Below are positions 8,330 through 16,974 of a DNA stretch of 41,276 nucleotides, piece after piece (position 1 is the stretch's first letter; each line of letters starts with the position of its first letter). The notes under the pieces were generated by a model, which did not search any database, was not told the origin of the DNA, and saw nothing but the letters and a program-made list of their open reading frames with translations. The stretch is from Deltaproteobacteria bacterium (GTDB taxonomy: Bacteria > Myxococcota_A > JAADFL01), in assembly GCA_013152945.1 (NCBI GenBank), contig JAADFL010000209.1, positions 1 through 41,276 on the forward strand, written 5' to 3'. Both the position numbers and the translations under genes were made by a program.

Positions 8330-10645
8330 ATGAAGCATGTTAACAGCATCAACCTTCTGCTTACGCTGACGGGACTCATCCTGGCTGCGCCGGCATGCTC
8401 AAACAACAACCAAGAATCCTGCACCCCGAATCAGCCCTATGGAATGGTATGTGCGTCCGCGGGCGGCACGGTCACCGGCGTCGGCGACTTGGCGGATGCC
8501 AGCATTGCCGTTCCGGCACGGGCTCTTTCGAAAAATACCCTGATAACCATATCAGCCGGTGATGAAATAATTCAATCAGGATACAAGGCAGCCGGGCCGC
8601 CCGTGTCTTTTCAGCCGAACGGCACGCTCTTTTCAAAGCCGGCAACCTTTACCATCCCTTACGAGATTCCGGGCGGCAGGTCCGCGGATGAAATAACGGT
8701 ATTCCACTTCTCGAACAAGGTGGATATCATTCCGGCCGATGCAGTCGATTACAACGAAGATACATCGACGATAAAATTCACCGCAACCACCATGGGCACA
8801 TTTGAACCAGCACTTTCAAACAAGGCCACCGGTAAACGCCATTACACGTACAGGGCCATTGCAGGATTTTCCATGGGTGGAGCAAGCGCAATCGCACTTG
8901 GAACCTTAAGACCGGACCTGTTCGACGTTATAGCGCCCCAAGGAACGGCCGTGGACATATTCCATTTCCTCAACTACCTGAAATATGCCGCCCTGGGCGG
9001 TTTCTGCAAACCCGGTGAAAAGCCTACCGCCGACGGATCCATGTGCCCCAACAATCCTTTGCCCTGTTTCGTCTCCGGACCAAAGGAATACTTTGCAAAC
9101 GCAGTCTCGTGCGGAGCCAACTACCCGTATCATTTTGAACGAATGGACTGCGGCGGGCCGAGGGCAGGCGGATTCGACAGGGATTCCATGATAGAGGCCT
9201 TTCAGGACATGACTAACGCCTTCGGCAATGCCATGTCGTACAACCCGGTCCACCCGTTCCTCCCGGCCGGCGTGTCCAGTTCATATTATTGGAATGACAA
9301 CGGCACAAAGAGATCCAGGCAGGAAAGATGCGATAATCCGGTTGTTGTAGACAAGATCTACGACCGGGTCTACAACCCGGACGGAACTTACAAGGCCATC
9401 ACATTTTGCGACGGCAACTCGGACGAGCAAGGCGTGTTCGACCCCAATGCCCCGAACGACTGGCCGACGGACATCCTCCTCGCCATAGACTACAACGGCA
9501 ACCTGAAGAGAGACCCGGGAGAGCCCGTGCTGTTCCAAATGAGTGAACCATTTGATGACGTAGGCGAGGATGGACTTGCCGACAAGGATGAACCCGGGTT
9601 CGACGCGAAGAACAATCCGGACCCTGCGAATGACGACTATGACATGATGAACAACCCGCTCGGCACCGAGGGAAACGGCAAGTACGACAAGGGGGAACCA
9701 TATGAAGATCTGGGTATCGATGGAGTCGCCTGCCCGGGTGACTGTCCTTGGGATTATGGAGAAGGAAACAACAAGTTCGACTACAACCCGAACATGAAGC
9801 AATACTTCGACTTCAACCCGACCGACCTGATAAAGAAAATGGATCCCAAGGAGTTGGCACGAATAGACTTCTATATCGATGTGGGATACAGGGACCACTT
9901 GTTCTTTGGCCCTAATACGTTCAGTTTTGTGGGCGTGCTCAAAGCCCTTGGCTGGGATTTCGGAATATACAAGGGATTTCACGAATTGATTCCCAACGCA
10001 AAAAAGTTCGACTTCAGCAAGGTGCCATGGTCACAACTTCCAAAGAACATCCTCGTAATATACGGTGACAGGACAAAGTCTGAAGAAGAGGCAAGGACAA
10101 CCGGAGATGGCGGCCACGTGGGCACTTCGATGCAGGTCATCAACAGGGCATTGGTGTTCCTTGGTTATGTGGGCGCTCACTGGCCGGGCGGGGATTATGA
10201 ACCCACCGACGAGGTGGGCAACAAGGGAGGAGAAGCCCAATACTATGAAAGCAAGTTGCCGGGCCTCGAGGGTGTGAAGAAAGAATTCTTCGTGTACGAG
10301 CCGCCCGGTTACGAGCCGCCCGACGAAAACGGCAAATGCAAGAAGAGATACCCTGTCCTGTACTCCTTGCACGGCATCGGCATGAAACCAGAGGATCAAT
10401 TGGCCGCCCCACTGCTTTTCGAGCCCAAGATGCAGGCCGGCCTGGCACAAAAATTCCTGGTTGTCGTACCTGACGGCAGGTGCATGAAAGATGAATGCGC
10501 AAGCGGACAGTTCTATTACAATACCGTGGGTTGGGGAGTTCCAGGCAAACCGCACATGGACTCCTTCTTCAACGAACTGATTCCGTACGTTGATGCCCAC
10601 TGGTGCACGAAAAAGCCTGAAGACGTGGAAAACCCGCCCTGGTAG
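8330..10645 (+). CDS. Secreted esterase with circularly permuted alpha/beta-hydrolase domain, ZU5-like and calcium-loop regions
   Basis: This 771-residue exported protein starts after GGAGGA, with a signal peptide ending at A-A-P-A-C-S (Cys about 23; weak lipobox). Residues about 40-165 look like a ZU5-type beta domain. The hydrolase motifs of the esterase D/feruloyl-esterase type follow in an unusual order. The nucleophile elbow G-F-S181-M-G-G comes first, then candidate acid D522 and His551 (G-F-H-E). Only then come the normal N-terminal parts: the E-F-F-V-Y-E-P-P-G-Y strand, the oxyanion H681-G682, P-D-G-R near 712, and a final helix ending in P-Y-V-D. In a usual family member this last block precedes the elbow. 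Between elbow and acid lie Asp/Asn/Gly-rich loops (about 385-490) resembling calcium-binding repeats. It is probably a surface or periplasmic carboxylesterase; the substrate is unknown. Confidence 0.8.
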   Translation: MKHVNSINLLLTLTGLILAAPACSNNNQESCTPNQPYGMVCASAGGTVTGVGDLADASIAVPARALSKNTLITISAGDEIIQSGYKAAGPPVSFQPNGTLFSKPATFTIPYEIPGGRSADEITVFHFSNKVDIIPADAVDYNEDTSTIKFTATTMGTFEPALSNKATGKRHYTYRAIAGFSMGGASAIALGTLRPDLFDVIAPQGTAVDIFHFLNYLKYAALGGFCKPGEKPTADGSMCPNNPLPCFVSGPKEYFANAVSCGANYPYHFERMDCGGPRAGGFDRDSMIEAFQDMTNAFGNAMSYNPVHPFLPAGVSSSYYWNDNGTKRSRQERCDNPVVVDKIYDRVYNPDGTYKAITFCDGNSDEQGVFDPNAPNDWPTDILLAIDYNGNLKRDPGEPVLFQMSEPFDDVGEDGLADKDEPGFDAKNNPDPANDDYDMMNNPLGTEGNGKYDKGEPYEDLGIDGVACPGDCPWDYGEGNNKFDYNPNMKQYFDFNPTDLIKKMDPKELARIDFYIDVGYRDHLFFGPNTFSFVGVLKALGWDFGIYKGFHELIPNAKKFDFSKVPWSQLPKNILVIYGDRTKSEEEARTTGDGGHVGTSMQVINRALVFLGYVGAHWPGGDYEPTDEVGNKGGEAQYYESKLPGLEGVKKEFFVYEPPGYEPPDENGKCKKRYPVLYSLHGIGMKPEDQLAAPLLFEPKMQAGLAQKFLVVVPDGRCMKDECASGQFYYNTVGWGVPGKPHMDSFFNELIPYVDAHWCTKKPEDVENPPW

Positions 10646-10829
10646 TCTTTGTGGCTTTTTCAAAATGTACTTGGCGCGTTTTCAAGCTGCATGTCGGGCC
10701 GCTTATGGATGTAAATCCCGGGCAAGCAGACTACAAGCACGCACCTGACTTGATACCCACATAGATCCTCGGGCGAACAACAGAGCAGTCCATTTATTCC
10801 GCCCGCCATTTCCAACCGGATATTGACGC

Positions 10830-11882
10830 TCATTCCGTTGCATCATCGTACCAACAGGTCTTTCCCTGAAACGTCCTCAACAATATCCTGCCATCCCTTC
10901 TCCCTATTACGGCCCCGGGTTCGAGATTCACCTTGCCCATTCCACCCGGCAGGTCTACTGCAAAAAAAGGCTGTGCCAGGCCGCTCACCTTGCCCCTTAC
11001 CGAGGAGATAATCTCAATTCCCCTGTCCACGGAAGTCCTGAAATGAAGCACCCCTCTGACAGGGTCGCAATGGTAAAGGTAATACGGCCTTATGCCGATT
11101 TCGAGCAACAGCGTGTTCAACCTGGTTATAATTTCCGCATTGTCGTTTATTCCCCTTAGCAACACAGCCTGGTTGTTCAATATCACGCCGGAACGCCTCA
11201 AGCAGGCCGCCGCCTCGCGGGTTTCCTCGTTTATCTCGGCAGGATGATTGAAATGCGTATTCATCCATATAGGTGAAAACGAGGCAAGCAAGTCGCACAG
11301 CCCGGAGCTGAAAATCGCCGGCATGGCTGTAAGGGATCTCGATCCGATACGAACGATCCTTATATGCTCTATGGCTCGAATACGAGCAAGTATTTGCTCC
11401 AGGCGCTCGACCGGCAATGTCAAGGGATCGCCGCCTGAAATGATCACCTCTCTTATCAAAGGCCGTTCTCTGATGTAACGTTCACATCTTTCGAGATCAA
11501 AAGAAAGAACATGGCCCTTCCAGTAACGCTTGCGATTGCAATGCCGGCAGTGCATGAAACAATTACTCGTGGTGAGGAGCAGTACCCTGTCCGGGTACCT
11601 GTGTATCAATCCGGGCACGGGTTGCTGGCTCTCCTCGCCGGTATGGTCCAAGGGGCCGCGATCATCGAGTTCCATGGGATCGGGCAATACCTGGCGCAAC
11701 AGCGGATCTTGGGGATCGGACTTGTCCGCCATAGACAAGAAATGCCCGGTCACCCTGACAGGGTAAACTCTTGCAACTTGGGCCAGGGCCTTCATGTCCA
11801 TTCCCGGAACATGCAGATAATCTGACAACTCTTCAAGAGATGTAATCGTATCTTTTTTAAAATTCATTTCCTGCAGCTTCAT
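10830..11882 (-). CDS. kamA: Lysine 2,3-aminomutase-family radical SAM enzyme
   Basis: This is a 350-residue KamA-family enzyme (radical SAM plus PLP). The cluster motif C108-x3-C112-x2-C115 is intact, and S-G-G-D-P follows for SAM binding. The C-terminal P-G-G-M-G-K places the PLP lysine at K317. The two aspartates that contact the lysine side chain in characterised lysine 2,3-aminomutase (in H-C-D-P-V and V-D-L-P-G-G) are both conserved. That favours aminomutase over the EF-P-modifying EpmB, which has the same short length without a C-terminal extension. No EF-P gene is in the window. The ATG at 11882 lacks a clear SD; an ATG five codons later has AGGA almost adjacent. A cluster-less paralogue lies just upstream on the same strand. 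Confidence 0.85.
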   Translation of the reverse strand: MKLQEMNFKKDTITSLEELSDYLHVPGMDMKALAQVARVYPVRVTGHFLSMADKSDPQDPLLRQVLPDPMELDDRGPLDHTGEESQQPVPGLIHRYPDRVLLLTTSNCFMHCRHCNRKRYWKGHVLSFDLERCERYIRERPLIREVIISGGDPLTLPVERLEQILARIRAIEHIRIVRIGSRSLTAMPAIFSSGLCDLLASFSPIWMNTHFNHPAEINEETREAAACLRRSGVILNNQAVLLRGINDNAEIITRLNTLLLEIGIRPYYLYHCDPVRGVLHFRTSVDRGIEIISSVRGKVSGLAQPFFAVDLPGGMGKVNLEPGAVIGRRDGRILLRTFQGKTCWYDDATE

Positions 11883-12085
11883 GAAAAAATGAGAGACTAT
11901 TCATAGAACAGTGCGTTACGAGCCTTTTTTCGACTTTTCCGTATAAAATAATCAGCTCCATGGTTCATGCTCCGGCTTTTTACAAAGTCGTCATTTTCGG
12001 GCTTTGCAAAATCACGGTTGGTTGCTTCCTTGTTCCAAGAAAACTTCATCTCGCGCCATATCAATCTTTACCCAAGATGCGGCTC

Positions 12086-13801
12086 TCAAAAATAGTACCA
12101 GATAGTCCTGTAGTCTTTCGGATCTTCGCCCACGATCTGTGACAACCTGGTCAGGTAGTCCAGTATGGGCAAATCGAAATATCTCTTTGTCCTGGCTGCT
12201 GCAAGTTCCCTGTCCCGCGGAAGCATCTCATAAACCCTGGAACCGTTCGGCAACAAGCCCACAACCTGCCGATTCCTCCTTCGGTTCAGGGTTCTCCTGT
12301 CCCCTTCCGATGTCACAAGGCTGACGAAGCCCAGCCTCTCGTTTTTTGGGATCAACCTCGCTTCCTCCTCGTTCTCCATCAATGCCCTTGCTACAGGCAC
12401 ACGCCGCCATTTCGATGAATCGAGGCCGGGCAGCTTGAAATTGCACGAAGAAAAGCCGCACCTTGCAAGTACGCGCCGCAACGCCGCCGGGGCGAACCTG
12501 GACGTATTGGTCGACTCGAAGGGCACTTCGGCATTCAAGGAGATTCCAGCCAGTTTAAGTCTTGAAGCAGCCTCCATCGTGTCTTTCCCCACCTCCAGGG
12601 TGCACAGGAACCGGGCAGAGATGCTCAGGCGTTTCGAGCCCGCGGCCCGGGCCAAACCTGAACAAAGAGCAGGTGTAAACCTGGAGGGTAACGTGGCGAG
12701 CAACCTCGTGTTCAGAGCAATCCTCTCGACCCATCCGATTCCGGCCAACTTTGATACGAGTGACAGAATATCAGGGTCATCGAGGAGAAAGGGCTCGCCT
12801 CCCTTTATTCTGACTTCGAAGACATTGCGCTTCGATTCCAGCTTCCGGAGCACCTTGTCCAGCCTTGCGGGCAGGCTTTTTTGTTCCCGGATGTACGGGC
12901 CGCACCTCTCCTGCCAAAAAGGAATCCGCCTGAACAACCTGAGGGTCATGACCCCCGGGCCCGTCCGCTTGATACCCGGTGTATTCTCATTCTTGCCTGA
13001 ATATGACTCGATCTCACTTTTTGTGGGCAGGCAACACAATTTCAACCGATCGCCCCCTTTGCCGGACACCATTAGAGCCGCCTGCCTGGGTAAAATCGTG
13101 ACCGGAAAACCTGCATTGCGGGCTTCTTTGAGACCAACCTGTTCTTCGTGTCCGAGACCGGCCACCCGGCTTAATTCTTCAATGTCATCCATGGCAAGTT
13201 CGAGCCGGTCCTTCCATGTCCACGAATCTTCAACTCCCTGCTTCTCGTCCTGCTTCTTGTCTTGTCTCAATTTCTGCATGAATTCCCCGACCTTGTCCCG
13301 GATACCCGCATCCATTGCATCCTTGTGTCTTTCGATACCCTTCATTGCATTTTCAGCCACCCTGGAAAGATATGCCTCCCTGGACCTGGATGCCTTGCTT
13401 CCTGATTCGATGTACGACGGCCTTTCCTCCTTGCCTGCGCCCGCCGCTCCCTGGGCACCGCGTAGAAGGTGCCTCATGTCCTGTACCAGGGCCGGCGATG
13501 CCCCATTGTAATCACCGCCTGCCAGCAGCCTCTTGATTACCATGAGGGCGCTCGCACCTGAAATCGCCTCGCCCCTTTCCGAGAAAACGTCGGAGAGAAC
13601 GTTTATTGTTTCCCTTGCAATTGCAGCATCAACACCCGGCAAGTAGTTGCCTGCCGAGTGCAGGGGAGCTTCGAGCCTGGTGATATATTCCGCTGCAGCC
13701 TTCCTGGCCGCGCCCATGTCCCTTGCCCTGGTTATTATTTCACAAAAGTACGGGTGTTCCTTCTTCAGGTCGGTAAGCGCCTTTTCGAGTCCCAAGCTCA
13801 T
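12086..13801 (-). CDS. KamA-like protein lacking the iron-sulfur and PLP sites (candidate pseudoenzyme)
   Basis: This 571-residue protein has an N-terminal helical region (1-190) of no recognised family. Residues about 192-430 then follow lysine 2,3-aminomutase step by step. They show W-T-W-K-D-R-L (194-200, compare W-x-W-Q in the family), F-P-V-T-I (232-236), L-P-T (258-260), G-V-M-T-L-R-L (283-289) and K-G-G-E-P (333-337), then L-A-T-L-P-S-R-F matching the neighbour's L-T-A-M-P-A-I-F. The CxxxCxxC loop that should sit between about 289 and 292 is absent, as if excised, and no PGGGGK lysine motif is present. It is therefore unlikely to be an active radical SAM enzyme. The reading frame is long and intact, so it is not an obvious pseudogene. 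A partner or regulatory role for the neighbouring KamA is an inference. Confidence 0.75.
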   Translation of the reverse strand: MSLGLEKALTDLKKEHPYFCEIITRARDMGAARKAAAEYITRLEAPLHSAGNYLPGVDAAIARETINVLSDVFSERGEAISGASALMVIKRLLAGGDYNGASPALVQDMRHLLRGAQGAAGAGKEERPSYIESGSKASRSREAYLSRVAENAMKGIERHKDAMDAGIRDKVGEFMQKLRQDKKQDEKQGVEDSWTWKDRLELAMDDIEELSRVAGLGHEEQVGLKEARNAGFPVTILPRQAALMVSGKGGDRLKLCCLPTKSEIESYSGKNENTPGIKRTGPGVMTLRLFRRIPFWQERCGPYIREQKSLPARLDKVLRKLESKRNVFEVRIKGGEPFLLDDPDILSLVSKLAGIGWVERIALNTRLLATLPSRFTPALCSGLARAAGSKRLSISARFLCTLEVGKDTMEAASRLKLAGISLNAEVPFESTNTSRFAPAALRRVLARCGFSSCNFKLPGLDSSKWRRVPVARALMENEEEARLIPKNERLGFVSLVTSEGDRRTLNRRRNRQVVGLLPNGSRVYEMLPRDRELAAARTKRYFDLPILDYLTRLSQIVGEDPKDYRTIWYYF

Positions 13802-13907
13802 GACCCCCGAGTGTAAGCAGCTCCGGACCGGTAATCAAGCTCCAATAGTTGTTTGTGATAGCCGAATTAAAATGTCAGCGGTACTGCCGAGTGAATATGT
13901 CAGTGGG

Positions 13908-13925
13908 AAGGGGATTCGTCCCCTT
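13908..13925. repeat. Perfect hairpin with TTCG loop
   Basis: AAGGGGA - TTCG - TCCCCTT gives seven perfect base pairs around a stable tetraloop. There is no T-tract of terminator length. It is the first of three palindromes in this gap. Confidence 0.6.
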
Positions 13926-13950
13926 TGGATTCAGGCTGTCCGCAACAATT

Positions 13951-13995
13951 CCCCTCGCCCGCTCCGCGTGAGAGGGGAACAAAATGGGGTGAGGG
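13951..13995. repeat. REP-like nested inverted repeat
   Basis: CCCCTC (13951-13956) pairs with GAGGGG (13972-13977). Alternatively CCCTCGCCC (13952-13960) pairs, at eight of nine positions, with GGGTGAGGG (13987-13995). Two mutually exclusive hairpins of this kind are typical of dispersed intergenic palindromes. Confidence 0.5.
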
Positions 13996-14053
13996 CGGTG
14001 GAAAGCCGGCCTGGTACGGGAGACAAAAATACAAATTATTAGGATCGGATCTC

Positions 14054-14081
14054 GTAGGGGTGGTTCGCGAACCGCCCCTAC
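14054..14081. repeat. 28-base palindrome
   Basis: This is a 28-base inverted repeat centred on TTCGCGAA. The 14-base arms have a single T/G mismatch, which would be a G-U pair in RNA. It looks like a dispersed repetitive palindrome rather than an operator of a nearby gene. Confidence 0.65.
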
Positions 14082-14288
14082 TTCATGAAATAACAGCATA
14101 TTTCAGGTACCTTGAAAATCAACCTGGGTAGGGAGGGCCGGGTAGAAACACGAGATACGATCCCTTGGGCTTTTGATATTCAAAGACATGGGACAAGTCG
14201 TCCAGCCGGTCATGGCATATGTCCTTGTTAAGGTATAGCAACTTATTATGTTTTCTTTCATTTCCGGAATCGACGCTCTTGAAACTCC

Positions 14289-15128
14289 TTACTCGATATC
14301 AAAGACAAGACGCATTCCCGCCTTGTTGAAAATAAAACGGTCACCGAATGCATCCGCCATCATGGCTGCTGCTTTAAAGCCGGTGCAGTGTGAACACACC
14401 ACTTTCCTGATTTTCAATTCCTTGAAGTCATTTATCGTGTTTTGAATACGCTCGTCATCGGCGCGCACGAGGTGCGTACCTCCCACCACGCCATAGACAT
14501 GATCTTCTCCGGTCACCTTACACAGGTGCCGCATGATATTGACCGGTCCGCGGTGAGCACATCCAAGTACCACGATCAATCCCCGCCCTGTCTTTATGGC
14601 AAGGGACAGGTCGTCATTGAAGGGATCCGGCCTCCTTTCACCCGGGCTCTCTTCGTAAAACAGGCCCTCGTCCAACTTTTCGTATTCCGTCCTCATGGGG
14701 ACCTCACCGCTCGTAATTACATTTTCAGCAAGTCGGACCGGGTCCCGGCTCAGCACGAATGAAGCGCCGTTTCTCTCGTATTCCTTCCGGGAATAGGGCG
14801 TGCCGATGCCCCGGCCGCCGGGGTGGCTTCTGCTGCTGAACCTGGGCTTCCATATATCCGGGTGGGCCACCACCTTCTTTGGGCCGGACAACCGGAGCAC
14901 GCCCATCAACCCGCCTGTATGGTCTATGTGTCCGTGGCTCAAGACTATCGCATCCAACCCGGTGAAATCGACATCAAGCAGCCTTGCATTGTGCACGGTC
15001 GAGACACCCATGCCCGTGTCCATCAATACCTTGAAACCGTCGATGTCGATGAGCAGGCTCAAGCCCCATTCTGCAAGAAATCCGAAATCAGCCGAATTAT
15101 CACTTAAAGTCGTTATCCCGACATGCAT
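14289..15128 (-). CDS. Metallo-beta-lactamase-fold hydrolase
   Basis: This 279-residue protein has an MBL fold of the MJ0937 / dihydropterin-aminobenzene-phosphate-synthase-like group. The metal motif S-H-G-H-I-D-H-T-G-G (H-x-H-x-D-H) is present near residue 65. Further ligands are consistent with G-C-A-H-R-G and the C-terminal C-S-H-C-T-G-F. The N-terminus includes the N-S and L-L-I-D strands usual for the group. ATG at 15128 is chosen because AGGAGG lies seven bases upstream; the TTG just before it is less well placed. The true substrate is unknown, since most members are annotated only by fold. It stands alone, divergent from the B12-type radical SAM gene. Confidence 0.85.
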   Translation of the reverse strand: MHVGITTLSDNSADFGFLAEWGLSLLIDIDGFKVLMDTGMGVSTVHNARLLDVDFTGLDAIVLSHGHIDHTGGLMGVLRLSGPKKVVAHPDIWKPRFSSRSHPGGRGIGTPYSRKEYERNGASFVLSRDPVRLAENVITSGEVPMRTEYEKLDEGLFYEESPGERRPDPFNDDLSLAIKTGRGLIVVLGCAHRGPVNIMRHLCKVTGEDHVYGVVGGTHLVRADDERIQNTINDFKELKIRKVVCSHCTGFKAAAMMADAFGDRFIFNKAGMRLVFDIE

Positions 15129-15271
15129 CAAGACTCCTCCTGATACGATGATTTCAGACTAGATGGATTATTTATGTCTTTCAAGCCAATCAACTCAAAG
15201 TGCTGCAAAAGGGAGTCAACCGGGTCGAAACGGCAACAAGACAATCCGAGTAAGGGAAGAAATCGCTCTAC

Positions 15272-15300
15272 TGGACCGCCATCTTGTTTTTCGGTATACA
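15272..15300 (+). promoter_or_regulatory. Candidate promoter of the rightward radical SAM gene
   Basis: TGGACC (15272-15277), a 17-base spacer and TATACA (15295-15300), about 33 bases before the TTG start. Four of six positions match in each box. Confidence 0.35.
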
Positions 15301-15333
15301 TTAATTTGATTTTGAAAAATTATCGGGGGAATT

Positions 15334-16974
15334 TTGTTCGTATTCGTAGAAAGACAGGGACTTGTTCCGGGCAGAGGCATGGTCTTTTCATCGTTCCCCG
15401 ACCTGGGCGCAGCCCTCATCGCCTCCGCGCTCAACCGTGAGGGAATCGAAACGAAGTTCATCGAAGGCGTCAACAGGTGGCTGGTCCGCCTGCTGTCTGA
15501 TCCGGACAAACTCCTTTACTCGGCCGGCCGGTACGACAGCGACACCAGGGCCGGCCGCCTGCGCAAGTCTTTCTCCGTGCTCGGCCCTTCCGGCTTTCGA
15601 GACCAGGTTGAAAAGACCATATCCACCTTTACCACCAACGCGCAAAACGACTTTTTTTCAATTGAGCTATTGGATCGGGCAATAGGTATAATCGAGGCGG
15701 CCCACGACATCTTCGAACATGAAATGGAATCCATGGGGCCCACCAGGCATCCGTTCGTAATCGAGCTGGCGGAAGAGATCGCATCCCACTCGCCGCGCCT
15801 CGCAGGGTTTTCCCTTGCAGGGTATCCCGAGCCCGTGACAAGGTCCGTTATTGAACTCCTGGCCAGGAAACACGGCATTCCAACAGTCGGCGGCGGCTGG
15901 ATAACACTCGGCAAGAACATCCGGGAACTCGAAGAAATACGAAAGGCGTGGGGCCTCGACTGGATGGCCGGCGGCCCGGGCGAGAACACCCTTTCAATGC
16001 TCTATGAAAAAATGGCTGACAGGAAAATCGACATCCCCAACCTGGTGGGCAGAAAAATCGAAAAGCCCAAGATGCTACCCACGAAGGACCCGGCGCCTTT
16101 GACACCCCTGTTCGACCAGCTCATGGACAGGCATTATTTCGCCCCTGCAACCACTCTACCCCTGTCCTCCAATACCGGGTGCTACTGGAAGAAGTGCGCC
16201 TTTTGTCCGCAGGGTTATAATATCTCTCCGTACAGGGAAAAAAACCCGGAACTGTTGGTTGAAATAATAGAGCAAGGTGTAATCAAATGGGGAGCAAGGC
16301 ATTACTTTTTTGTGGATGAATGCATCTCGCCCGGATTTGCGGAAAAATTTTGCAGACTCATCTTGAAAAAAGGAATCGACCACGTACACTTCGCATCCAT
16401 GGCCAGGCCTGAAAAGCGTTTCGACCGGAACCTGCTCGAACTGATGGCCTCGTGCGGCTTCGAGGAACTGCTATGGGGAATAGAATCAGGCAACCAGCGC
16501 GTACTCGACCTCATGAGTAAGGGAACCAGGATCAACGAAATAGAGAAGGTCCTCGAGCTGTCGCATGGCGCGGGAATCGCAAACTACGGATTTCTCCTTG
16601 TAGGTTTTCCGGGTGAAAGACGATATGAAGCCGAGGCCACCCTGAATTTCGCAAAAAGACACAGAGCTTGGCTCGATGGTGCACAGCTCTCCAGGTTTGT
16701 TGTGTATTCCACGTCAGAGGTGGGCAAGGAACCGGAAAAATTCGGTCTCAAGCTGGCAAATAAACTGAGCAGCCGCGAAGTAAATGTACTGCAGGTCGAA
16801 AAAGGTCTTCATCCCAGGAAAGAGCAGGACTCGATGTACGCAAAATTCGTAACCAACTACAACCAATATACGAACGGCAATTATGTCTCTTTTCCGCACA
16901 GGTACTATGCAAGTCATTCATTGCTTTCATTACTGTACAAGAAAAGATCCGGTTTGCAGGCAAATCAAACCTGA
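15334..16974 (+). CDS. B12-binding-type radical SAM protein with CX4CX2C cluster motif
   Basis: This 546-residue protein has an N-terminal region of the cobalamin-binding Rossmann type (about 1-230). G-F-S-L-A-G-Y-P and G-I-P-T-V-G-G-G-W-I strands are visible. No classic D-x-H-x-x-G is seen, so B12 may be bound base-off or not at all. The radical SAM domain follows with C283-x4-C288-x2-C291, one residue longer than the canonical CX3CX2C, then the W-G-I-E-S-G strand. The TTG start has GGGGGA close upstream; an ATG 15 codons in is the alternative. It is transcribed toward the three-gene radical SAM/glycosyltransferase operon and overlaps its last gene tail to tail by 10 bases. Its reaction cannot be predicted; class B relatives carry out methylations and cyclisations. 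Confidence 0.85.
   Translation: MFVFVERQGLVPGRGMVFSSFPDLGAALIASALNREGIETKFIEGVNRWLVRLLSDPDKLLYSAGRYDSDTRAGRLRKSFSVLGPSGFRDQVEKTISTFTTNAQNDFFSIELLDRAIGIIEAAHDIFEHEMESMGPTRHPFVIELAEEIASHSPRLAGFSLAGYPEPVTRSVIELLARKHGIPTVGGGWITLGKNIRELEEIRKAWGLDWMAGGPGENTLSMLYEKMADRKIDIPNLVGRKIEKPKMLPTKDPAPLTPLFDQLMDRHYFAPATTLPLSSNTGCYWKKCAFCPQGYNISPYREKNPELLVEIIEQGVIKWGARHYFFVDECISPGFAEKFCRLILKKGIDHVHFASMARPEKRFDRNLLELMASCGFEELLWGIESGNQRVLDLMSKGTRINEIEKVLELSHGAGIANYGFLLVGFPGERRYEAEATLNFAKRHRAWLDGAQLSRFVVYSTSEVGKEPEKFGLKLANKLSSREVNVLQVEKGLHPRKEQDSMYAKFVTNYNQYTNGNYVSFPHRYYASHSLLSLLYKKRSGLQANQT

Larger units (their letters stand above)
13802..14288. other. Intergenic region with palindromic repeats
   Basis: These 487 bases separate two leftward genes and contain no gene I can support. 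The middle holds three separate palindromes (listed individually). The part nearest the metallo-hydrolase gene (14082-14288) shows nothing recognisable. Confidence 0.5.

Noticed and set aside
9281-9982. 233-codon leftward frame inside the esterase gene
   Set aside because: Val/Ile-rich mirror of Asp/Asn-rich codons on the coding strand; no RBS and no motif.
12435-13511. 358-codon rightward frame opposite the KamA-like paralogue
   Set aside because: Ser/Arg/Leu-rich shadow of the real leftward frame with no RBS or domain.
15174-15440. 88-codon rightward frame considered as a precursor peptide for the radical SAM genes
   Set aside because: No RBS, and it overlaps the radical SAM start in another frame. 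Basic composition without leader or core features.
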